From Pseudomonadota bacterium (GTDB lineage Bacteria; Myxococcota_A; Polyangia; Polyangiales; Polyangiaceae): DNA of 64,000 nucleotides. Below are positions 25,067-32,277 of this stretch, in pieces. The notes beneath the pieces were generated by a model that was not told the DNA's origin, searched no databases, and was given only the letters and a program-made list of their open reading frames with translations. The DNA is taken from the NCBI GenBank assembly GCA_023431345.1, contig JAEYWK010000184.1:13415-77414 (forward strand), in the 5' to 3' direction. The translations under genes were made by a program, and so were the position numbers. The stretch's first letter is position 1. Each line of letters begins with the position of its first letter.

Positions 25067-26049
25067 GGCAGCTCCAGCGATAACGCTATCAAAAGAACCG
25101 GGTTGAAGCGCGTCTGCTCGAACAGGTTTTTCGGCTGGCCATCTGCGGTGAGGTAGTAAAAGTAGAGCGGCCGTGTCGCGATGTCGGCACCGGCTTGGCC
25201 CAACCACCACCACCGACGCGTCAGGCGCCATTCAGCGCGCAGCTCAGCGCCAGCGCTCCAGGTGGTCAAGGTATGGGTGTACGGTCGTGGCAGAGAGGTG
25301 CCCGCGACCTCGAACCGATGTAGCCCCAGGTTGCCGCAGACACCGAGACTCAAGTCGTCGCTCAGCGGCATCCCACAAACCATCACCGCGGCGCGTTGAT
25401 GGTCGAGCGACAGGCCGGGCCCTGAGCCGTAGTCGTGCCCGAGGAAGAGGGCGCCCGCGACGCCGACGCGAACAGAGGGGACCGGCGCCCAAGCCGCGGC
25501 GGCTACCGGCCCCATCTCGAGCTTGGGCACGAAGCCCGAGCTGAGCGCCCCGCCGAGGCTCAACAGCGCGCGCCCCGCTCGCGAGGGCGGCGGCTCGGGC
25601 GGTACGGGCGGCGGGGCGCTAGGTGCTGCAGGCGCGCTGGGTGGAGGGGCGGGCGGTGTTCGCGCGTTCTCGTACGACTCGACGAGCAGAGCCGAGACCG
25701 TGAGCAGCGCGGGAACCAGAGACGCGCAATCGCCGCCCGGGCTCTCGATCACGCGCGTGCCGAGGGCGCCCTCCGCCCCCGCGAGCGACAGCTCGACTCG
25801 GCACCGCTCCGGAGCGCCCTGCCAGTCGACGGAGAGCGTTGGCTCGCTCAGGCCGGCGACGAAGGGAGGGTGGCCCAGCCGCGCGGCGAGCTGGGCCTCG
25901 AAGTCCGGCTGCGTGGTCGAAGCGATGAGGTTCGGATCGCTCCAGCGCAGCCCCAGGGACGGCTCGGCTGCGGTCGCGGGCTCCGCCAGCGCCAGCAAGG
26001 GCGCGAGCAGGCGCCCCACTGAAGCCAGGCGCGACGGTTGCGAGCTCAC
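25063..26049 (-). CDS. Outer-membrane barrel-like protein, paralogue B
   Basis: A 328-residue exported protein with a GTG start and a signal peptide (APLLALAEPATAAEP). Same layout as the protein at 12347-13375. A first domain with FEAQLAARLGHPPF, ELSLAGAEGALGTRVIESPG and CASLVPALLTVSALLVESYE is followed by a Pro-rich spacer (APPPVPPEPPPSRA). A C-terminal barrel-like half then has aromatic-ended strands (VRVGVAGALFLGHDYG, RRWWWLGQAGADIATRPLYF) and closes with a hydrophobic strand. It is coupled to the galactose-binding-like lipoprotein gene. The paralogue lies upstream of an ECF operon, so both loci may be variants of one surface-sensing arrangement. Confidence 0.6.
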   Translation of the reverse strand: MSSQPSRLASVGRLLAPLLALAEPATAAEPSLGLRWSDPNLIASTTQPDFEAQLAARLGHPPFVAGLSEPTLSVDWQGAPERCRVELSLAGAEGALGTRVIESPGGDCASLVPALLTVSALLVESYENARTPPAPPPSAPAAPSAPPPVPPEPPPSRAGRALLSLGGALSSGFVPKLEMGPVAAAAWAPVPSVRVGVAGALFLGHDYGSGPGLSLDHQRAAVMVCGMPLSDDLSLGVCGNLGLHRFEVAGTSLPRPYTHTLTTWSAGAELRAEWRLTRRWWWLGQAGADIATRPLYFYYLTADGQPKNLFEQTRFNPVLLIALSLELP

Positions 26050-26078
26050 GCAGGGTGACTACCACACTTGGAAGGCCC

Positions 26079-26924
26079 TTAGGCGCGATCGCGGGCGAGC
26101 GTCATCCAAACGGGTGCGTGGTCACTGGCGTGAGGCAGCCCGCGCACCCAGGTGTCGACGCCAGCGCCGGTGACGCGCGGAGCCAAGCTCGGGCTCACCA
26201 GCAGGTGATCGATGCGAAGCCCCGCGTTGCGCGGCCAAGCCTGCCGAAAGTAATCCCAGAATGTGTAGATGCGCTCGTCGGGGAAGCGGCTGCGAACGAC
26301 ATCACACCAGCCTTGGGCGAGTAGGCGCGCAAAGCACTCACGGCTCTCCGGCTGCAGCAGCGCGTCCTTCAGCCAAGAACGCGTGTTATAGATGTCGAGG
26401 TCGGTCGGGACCACGTTGTAATCACCGACTAGGGCGACCGGGTGCCCGCTCTCGTACAACCCCTGCGCGTGCTCGATCAGGCGCTCGAACCACGCGAGCT
26501 TGTACTGGAACTTCGGTCCTGGTTGGGGGTTGCCGTTGGGCAGGTAGAGGCAGGCGACGAGCACGCCGTTGACCGCCGCTTCGAGGTAGCGGCTCTGCTG
26601 GTCGTCGGGCGCACCCGGCAGCGCTCGTCGCGTCTCGATCAGCTCGGCACCTTTGGCCAAGATCGCCACTCCGTTCCAGGCGCGCTGGGCATTCCAGATC
26701 GAAGAGTAGCCAGCCTGCTGCAGCTCGCGGCTCGGGAAGTCAGCGCTCTTGAGCTCTTGCAGGCAGACGATGTCCGGCGCTTCTTTGGCCAACCACTGTA
26801 AGAGGTGCGGCAGGCGCGAACGCACGCCGTTCACGTTGAAGCTTGCCACCTTGAGCCCCGAGGCTAGGTTGGCGCCGCTCGTCTCGACTGCGCGCTTGGC
26901 CGGTGCGCGCTTCTTCGTAGCCAT
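26079..26924 (-). CDS. xthA: Exonuclease III
   Basis: A 281-residue member of the exonuclease III/AP-endonuclease (EEP) family, which cuts DNA 5' to abasic sites and degrades 3' ends in base-excision repair. The ATG at 26924 gives a short Lys/Ala-rich N-terminus, then the conserved order: FNVNGVRSRL (Asn32), CLQELKSADFP (metal ligand Glu57), GDYNVVPTDLDIYN, LRIDHLLVS and SDHAPV with His269. All key residues are present. The gene is probably monocistronic; it lies 30 bases downstream of the barrel-like gene's start and diverges from the cysteine-rich protein gene at 27067. Confidence 0.93.
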   Translation of the reverse strand: MATKKRAPAKRAVETSGANLASGLKVASFNVNGVRSRLPHLLQWLAKEAPDIVCLQELKSADFPSRELQQAGYSSIWNAQRAWNGVAILAKGAELIETRRALPGAPDDQQSRYLEAAVNGVLVACLYLPNGNPQPGPKFQYKLAWFERLIEHAQGLYESGHPVALVGDYNVVPTDLDIYNTRSWLKDALLQPESRECFARLLAQGWCDVVRSRFPDERIYTFWDYFRQAWPRNAGLRIDHLLVSPSLAPRVTGAGVDTWVRGLPHASDHAPVWMTLARDRA

Positions 26925-27066
26925 GCGCCGCACTATCGCTGCTCGGCGGCATCGCCTAGACGAATCGAAGCCGGGCGTGAGATTTCCCCCACCGCGGCCG
27001 GCCCGCTCTCGCGCGAGGCGTGCGCGCCGGCGAGCCTTGGAACGTGACGTGCAACGTCGCGCGGGA

Positions 27067-27897
27067 ATGCCCGCCGCTCCCACCCGTCGTTGGTCGAAAC
27101 GCGCGCTCGCGCTCACGGTGCTGGCGATGGTCCTCGCCACGCTCGTGCTCACGGTCGGCATGGTAGGGTTTGCGCGCAGCATCGGCTTCGTCACGCGCAT
27201 CGGCGTCGCCTCGGAGGCGGTGAAAGACGCTTCGCAAATTTCAGCGGAGGTCACGATGGGTGGGGGCGCTTCGGCCACACTGGGCACGAACGCAGCGGGC
27301 GGTAATGCGACGATCCCGGCTCCGGCCGCGCCGGCTCCGGCGGTTGGCGCGACCCCGGAACCGCAGGCCGCGACCGCAGGCGCCGCGACCGAAGGCGCCG
27401 CGACCGCCACCGCCGAAGGCGCAAGCGCGCCCGGAGATGCGCAGGCGCTCGCCGCGGCAGGAGGCGCGGGAGCGTCTGGTAGCGGCGGGGTGGCTGGCGG
27501 AGGATCGGGAGGTGCTGCCGGATCGGGAGGTGTTGCCGGAGCGGGAGGCGCTGCGGGCTCGGCGGGCCTTGGCGGCTTGGGAGGCGGCGCCGGCGCCGCG
27601 CCGATGGGGTTGCAAGAGGCGTTTCGGAGCTTGGTGACGCTGGTCGAGCATAATACGACGCAAATGTGCGGGCGCAACACGTGTAACGTCGGCCAGGTCT
27701 GCTGCAACTTCAGCTGCGGCACCTGCGCGGCGCCCGGCGCTACCTGCGATCGCACGGAATGTAGCGGCGCGGCGCGGACGCCGACCGCCGTTCGCTGCGG
27801 CAGCGGCCAGTGCAACGACGGTCAGGTTTGCTGTAACCCCAGCTGTGGTATCTGTGCGGCGCCCGGCCAAACATGCTCGACGCGCACCTGTCCGTGA
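27067..27897 (+). CDS. Membrane-anchored Gly/Ala-rich protein with two cysteine modules
   Basis: A 276-residue protein. An N-terminal basic stretch (PTRRWSKRALALTV) and one membrane segment (LAMVLATLVLTVGMVGF) act as a signal anchor rather than a lipobox. About 110 residues of Ala/Gly/Pro linker follow, then two copies of a 32-residue cysteine module: CGRNTCNVGQVCCNFSCGTC, CAAPGATCDRTEC-like in copy 1 and CGSGQCNDGQVCCNPSCGIC in copy 2, with the pattern C-x4-C-x4-CC-x3-C-x2-C. This module recurs in myxobacterial secreted proteins and is probably disulfide-bonded. Function unknown; surface display is likely. Confidence 0.65.
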   Translation: MPAAPTRRWSKRALALTVLAMVLATLVLTVGMVGFARSIGFVTRIGVASEAVKDASQISAEVTMGGGASATLGTNAAGGNATIPAPAAPAPAVGATPEPQAATAGAATEGAATATAEGASAPGDAQALAAAGGAGASGSGGVAGGGSGGAAGSGGVAGAGGAAGSAGLGGLGGGAGAAPMGLQEAFRSLVTLVEHNTTQMCGRNTCNVGQVCCNFSCGTCAAPGATCDRTECSGAARTPTAVRCGSGQCNDGQVCCNPSCGICAAPGQTCSTRTCP

Positions 27898-27997
27898 GCA
27901 CGCGCGCCGTGATATCGACTCGACTCGAGCCACACGCCATGCGCTTGCAGCTCGCAGACCTCATCATTCCCCACCTCGTCGGCTCGTCACGCGGCCC

Positions 27998-29134
27998 GTG
28001 AGCGACGATCGCTACCCGGTGGATACGTCGCGGCACCGCCTGGTGCTGTACGGCGAGACCGCGCCGTTCTGGGAAGACGTGGAGGCTGCGCTCGAGGCGG
28101 CTACCGGCTGCGTCTGGCTGTCGACCTTCATCTACGACAGCGACGCCCTCGGGCACGATTTCGGCGAGCGTCTGGCTCGCGCGGCCGCGCGCGGCGTGGA
28201 CGTGCGCTTGCTCTACGACTCGCGCGGTAGCAGCCACGCGGATCCGAAATTCTTCCAGCAGCTGGCCGCGCGTGGCGTTCACGTCAAGTGCTACCGGCCG
28301 TGGCGGCTCGCGCGTTTTTGGCGCTACTTCCCGCGGGATCACGGGCGCCTCTTGCTCATCGACGAGCAGGCCTTCACGGGCGGCGTCAATTGGCGAAACG
28401 ACTGGTGGCCAGAGTCGCGAGGCGGCGGCGGCTGGCACGACGTGGCGGTCGGGGTGCGCGGGGCCTGCGTGGCCGATTTTCGCATCGCCTTCGAGCAGCG
28501 CTTTCGAGAAGCCGACACCCTGGGCGAGGTCGTTGACCACGTCACACCCCAAATCGACTCGGACGTCGAGCTGATCGCCGATTCACCCAGCAGCTTGCCC
28601 GTCATCTTCGAGCGGTTGTGCGAGCGGATCGCGCGCGCACAGCGGCGCGTGTGGATCGAAAACTCCTACTGCGTCCCGCCGCGCTCGCTGCTCGAGGCGC
28701 TCCGCCAGGCCGTCTTGCGCGGCGTCGAAGTCAAGCTGCTCCAGCCCGCGCACACCGACCTGCCCATCGTACAAACCATCACCCGCGGTGATTACCGCGC
28801 TTGGCTCGACGCCGGGCTGCTGGTTTACGAGTACGAGCCGTGCGTGATGCACGCCAAGTTCGCGCTCGTGGACGACGAGTGGAGCACCGTCGGTAGCTTC
28901 AACGCCATCAGCCCGGGCCTGTGGTGGGCGAACGAGACGAACCTGATCGTTCGTGACGTCGACTTCGCGAGCGCGCTTTCGCGGGTGTTCGAGCGTGATT
29001 TGTCGCGGTCGACGTTGGTCGACGCCGCCTGGCTATCGCGACAGCCCGTGTGGCTGCGGCTCTGGCGCGCGTTCGCCATCTTCGTCTATCGAAGCCTCGA
29101 GCGCTTGGACGTGGTGTTAGGTCCGAAGCGCTGA
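27998..29134 (+). CDS. Phospholipase D/cardiolipin-synthase-like protein
   Basis: A 378-residue protein with two PLD repeats, like cardiolipin synthase or a related phosphatidyltransferase that joins phosphatidylglycerol units. The second motif is a canonical HAKFALVD (285-292). The first reads HGRLLLID (115-122): the lysine of HxKxxxxD is replaced by arginine, although GGVNWRNDWW follows as in active enzymes. It starts at a GTG (27998) with no clear ribosome-binding site, about 100 bases after the cysteine-module protein. No long N-terminal membrane segment is present, as in ClsB-type enzymes. A peripheral membrane role is probable. Activity is uncertain because of the Lys-to-Arg change. Confidence 0.75.
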   Translation: MSDDRYPVDTSRHRLVLYGETAPFWEDVEAALEAATGCVWLSTFIYDSDALGHDFGERLARAAARGVDVRLLYDSRGSSHADPKFFQQLAARGVHVKCYRPWRLARFWRYFPRDHGRLLLIDEQAFTGGVNWRNDWWPESRGGGGWHDVAVGVRGACVADFRIAFEQRFREADTLGEVVDHVTPQIDSDVELIADSPSSLPVIFERLCERIARAQRRVWIENSYCVPPRSLLEALRQAVLRGVEVKLLQPAHTDLPIVQTITRGDYRAWLDAGLLVYEYEPCVMHAKFALVDDEWSTVGSFNAISPGLWWANETNLIVRDVDFASALSRVFERDLSRSTLVDAAWLSRQPVWLRLWRAFAIFVYRSLERLDVVLGPKR

Positions 29135-29196
29135 GCTGACGGGGAGGCGACCATGAGCGAAAGCGCTGCCTCGCCGCCGATCTCGAGTGTATCGTC

Positions 29197-29820
29197 GTGC
29201 GCATGCGCCATGGCTGGGCCCTTTTACCGCTGCTGACGTCGTTGCTGGCCTGTGACCGCGGCGGCGGTCGCGACGCTCAGACCAGCAGCGTGGCCTCGCC
29301 ATCCGCGCTGCCGGCTAGCTCCCTCGCCCAGCACCCATCGCCCGCGCCGGAGGCATGGCGTTGGCCCTCGCAGGCGAAGACCGATGGCACCTTCACAGCC
29401 GGTATCGTCGACTACCGGCCCGCGCCGGTCGAGGTCGCGCTCTTGACGGAGGTGCGCGCTGCGAAGCACGACGGCTTCGACCGGGTCGTGTTCGAGCTGG
29501 GTCGCGGCTCGCCGCCCGGCTACCACCTCGAATACGTCGATCGACCCGTGCGTCAGTGCGGTTCGGGCGAGCCCACGCCGATCGCGGGCGACGCTTGGCT
29601 CGAGGTGCGCCTGGAGCCCGCGAGCGCGCACACGACGAGCGGTGATCCCACCATCGCCCATCGCGAGCAAATGGTGGGCTTGCCCGTCGTGCTGGAGCTC
29701 GAGCAGACGTGCGACTTCGAAGCGCAGGTGGTGTGGGTGCTCGGCGTCAAGAAGCCGAACAAGTACCGGGTCTCGACGCTCGACGAGCCGCTGCGTTTGG
29801 TCGTCGACGTGAAACACTGA
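29197..29820 (+). CDS. AMIN-like domain lipoprotein
   Basis: A 207-residue lipoprotein starting at GTG 29197 (the ATG at 29203 is an alternative). Signal with lipobox SLLAC (Cys19), then a Ser/Pro-rich spacer. The core (about 85-207) resembles the AMIN-like domain of actinobacterial and myxobacterial proteins: KHDGFDRVVFELGRGSPPGY, HLEYVDRPV, GSGEPTPIAGDAWLEVRL and PLRLVVDVKH at the end. AMIN-type domains bind cell-wall components in other systems, so a peptidoglycan or envelope role is possible. It lies 60 bases after the PLD gene on the same strand and may be cotranscribed. Confidence 0.7.
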   Translation: MRMRHGWALLPLLTSLLACDRGGGRDAQTSSVASPSALPASSLAQHPSPAPEAWRWPSQAKTDGTFTAGIVDYRPAPVEVALLTEVRAAKHDGFDRVVFELGRGSPPGYHLEYVDRPVRQCGSGEPTPIAGDAWLEVRLEPASAHTTSGDPTIAHREQMVGLPVVLELEQTCDFEAQVVWVLGVKKPNKYRVSTLDEPLRLVVDVKH

Positions 29821-30082
29821 TTGATGCCATCGGCGTGGTTGCCGGTGCCCGAGTGGCAGGTGTTCGACGAGGCGTGAGAACCGGCACCCCCGTGGGATGA
29901 GAAAGAAGATGAACGAACCGGCGCGGCCGCGTCGGTGCTTCCGTCATGGCGCTGGCCGCGTGCCGCGGATCGAGCTGCACGCGGCCAATCCGGAATAGTG
30001 CAGCGCGGCCACAAGACGATCGAATCCCACGCTGTCAATTGAGGTCGATTGAGGCTCGCGGCCGTGGCAAAGAAGGTTTGCC
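29821..30082. other. Intergenic region before fibro-slime gene
   Basis: No gene is seen in about 260 bases. An AAGAAGG ribosome-binding site lies just before the GTG of the next gene. The promoter of that gene should be here. Confidence 0.4.
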
Positions 30083-32257
30083 GTGAACCACCTACGACTT
30101 CTTCGGGGCCATGTCACTTCCGCGATCTTGGGCTTGGTCGCCTGCGCGTGCAGCGCGGGCGGCGGAGATCGCTCACCTCTGACCAGCTCGGGCGGGGCGG
30201 CGGGGATGAGCGCACAAGGCGGCGGTCCGAACCTGTCGGGCGGCAACGGGCCGAACCTCAATGCCGGAGGTGACAGCGCTAAGGCTCCGCCGGACTGCGG
30301 CAACGGTGAGCTCACTGACGACGAAGCGTGCGACGACGGCAACAAGGTCTCGGGGGATGGTTGCTCCGCTACGTGTCTGCAAGTGGAGAGCGGCTTCAGC
30401 TGCGCGAGCCCGGGCAAGCCGTGCCGCGAGATCGCGCGCTGCGGAGATGGCGTCGTCGCTTCGAGCGAAGCTTGTGACGACGGCAACACGATGCCGCTCG
30501 ACGGCTGCTCGGAGCGCTGCAAGATCGAGCTCGGCAAGAAGTGTGAAGGCTCACCCAGCGTGTGCACCGACGCGGTGTGCGGCAATGGCATCGTGGAGGG
30601 GGCCGAGAGCTGCGACGACGGCAACACGGTGCCATTCGATGGCTGCTCGTCCTTGTGCCTGCGTGAGCCGAACTGCCAAGAGCAGTCGTGCACCTCCGAG
30701 TGCGGGGACGGTCTGGTCATCAACGAGGAGTGTGACGACGGCAACACCCTGGACGGCGACGGCTGCTCCTCGACGTGCACCAAGGAGAACGGGTTCACCT
30801 GCGTCCAAGAGCCGCAGTGCGAGAAGATCAACGGCCAGTGCGTGCTGCGTGTCCCCGCTATTTTTCGCGATTTTGGTGAGAGCCACCCTGATTTCGGCGG
30901 CGGCACCGAGTGCGGCTTGAAAGAGGGCGCTCCGATCGTGCCGGGCATCGCCGCGGCGATGCTCGACGCGGAGGGGCGCCCCGTGCTCGGCACGGCGCCG
31001 GCCAACGCTTGCATCCAGTCGGCGCAGACCTTCGGGACCTGGTTCCGCGACGGCAATGGTGTGGTGAGCCTCGTCGACAGCGTGCTCTTGTTCGACAACG
31101 GCGACGGCGGCTACGTCAACCGCTTCGGCAAGAACGGCGAGAAGCTCACCGTCTATGTCGCGCCGCCGGTCGGTCAGGGCTCGGAGCAGGTCGTCACCGG
31201 CGCCACCAGCCAGGCTACTTGCACGCCGGGCTGCACGACGCGCACCCGATCCTCGCTGCAGTGTGACAACGTGTGCCGACCCGATCATGACCAGCTCGCC
31301 GACAGCACGCGGCAGCTGACCCAACGCGAGCAAGAGCTGGCCCAGCGTGAGCAACAGCTCGCGCAGGCGCAGGAGCAGGCGAACCCCGACGCGGCTGCCA
31401 TCGCGACCCTCGAAGCGCAGATCGCCGCCGTGGAAGCGCAGATCGCCGCCATCGAGGAGGACATCGAAGAGCTCACGCTGGCAGCCGACGCATGTGACAC
31501 CGAATGCCAAACGCGCTTCGACGGTTTGGTCGCCGCGTGCGTGGCCGACTGTAAGCCGTGCAGTGGAAATGGCGCTCAGTGGTGCACGGGCGGCCTGGTG
31601 CGCGAATACGACGGTACGCCGCTGTTCTTCCCCGTCGACAGCGTGATGGGCCCGACTCGTGACGAAGCGGCGGCCCGCCTCCCCGCTCAGTACGGCTACA
31701 ATGGTTGGCCGGCCGAGGCGGACTTCTTCCCCGGCGCGCCGAAGCACAACTTCTACTTCACGAGCGAGGTGCAGTACTGGTTCCGCTACGAAGCGGACAC
31801 CGACGCGCGGCTCGACTTTACGGGTGACGACGACGTTTGGGTCTTCATCAACGGCCGTCTCGCGGTCGACCTCGGCGGCATCCACGTGCCGATGGACGGC
31901 TCGGTGACGATCAACGCCGCCTCCGCGGCTCGCTTCGGGCTCACGCCGGGGAACGTCTACAAGATCGTGGTGTTCCAAGCGGAGCGGAAGAAAGACGGCT
32001 CTTCGTTCCGTCTCACCCTTTCAGGCTTCGAAGCCACCCCGAGCGACTGCACGGCGGTGTGCGGCGACGGCACCTTGAGCTTCGGCGAAGAGTGCGACGA
32101 CGGCACCAACGACGGCGGCTACAACGAGTGCGACCCCGGCTGCAAGCTCGGCGCCTACTGCGGCGACGGCATCGTTCAAGAGGAGGAGCAGTGCGACGAC
32201 GGCCCTGGCGGCAGCGCCGACTGCGCGGGTTGTCGCAAGCTCAAAGAGCCGGCCTGA
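30083..32257 (+). CDS. Fibro-slime/DUF4215 lipoprotein with coiled-coil insertion
   Basis: A 724-residue protein. A GTG start with AAGAAGG leads to a lipoprotein signal (LVACACSAGG) and a short Gly linker. Four DUF4215 cysteine repeats follow (about 72-250), each with CGxG, ECDDGN or ACDDGN and DGCSxxC. A fibro-slime domain starts at VPAIFRDFGESHPDFGGG and ends with the Dictyostelium-like FTGDDDVWVFINGRLAVDLG block and VVFQAERKKDGSSFRLTL. Between the halves of this domain (about 380-500) lies a Cys-bracketed coiled coil of heptads rich in QREQELAQREQQLAQ and AQIAAVEAQIAAIEEDIEEL. Two degenerate DUF4215 repeats close the protein. It is a likely adhesive matrix or surface protein. The insertion is unusual. 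Confidence 0.82.
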   Translation: MNHLRLLRGHVTSAILGLVACACSAGGGDRSPLTSSGGAAGMSAQGGGPNLSGGNGPNLNAGGDSAKAPPDCGNGELTDDEACDDGNKVSGDGCSATCLQVESGFSCASPGKPCREIARCGDGVVASSEACDDGNTMPLDGCSERCKIELGKKCEGSPSVCTDAVCGNGIVEGAESCDDGNTVPFDGCSSLCLREPNCQEQSCTSECGDGLVINEECDDGNTLDGDGCSSTCTKENGFTCVQEPQCEKINGQCVLRVPAIFRDFGESHPDFGGGTECGLKEGAPIVPGIAAAMLDAEGRPVLGTAPANACIQSAQTFGTWFRDGNGVVSLVDSVLLFDNGDGGYVNRFGKNGEKLTVYVAPPVGQGSEQVVTGATSQATCTPGCTTRTRSSLQCDNVCRPDHDQLADSTRQLTQREQELAQREQQLAQAQEQANPDAAAIATLEAQIAAVEAQIAAIEEDIEELTLAADACDTECQTRFDGLVAACVADCKPCSGNGAQWCTGGLVREYDGTPLFFPVDSVMGPTRDEAAARLPAQYGYNGWPAEADFFPGAPKHNFYFTSEVQYWFRYEADTDARLDFTGDDDVWVFINGRLAVDLGGIHVPMDGSVTINAASAARFGLTPGNVYKIVVFQAERKKDGSSFRLTLSGFEATPSDCTAVCGDGTLSFGEECDDGTNDGGYNECDPGCKLGAYCGDGIVQEEEQCDDGPGGSADCAGCRKLKEPA

Positions 32258-32277
32258 GTCGGCCGCCGGCACGCCGC

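Noticed and set aside
30551..31978. A 475-codon frame on the minus strand
   Set aside because: Antisense of the DUF4215/fibro-slime gene; no recognisable motif and shadow-type composition.
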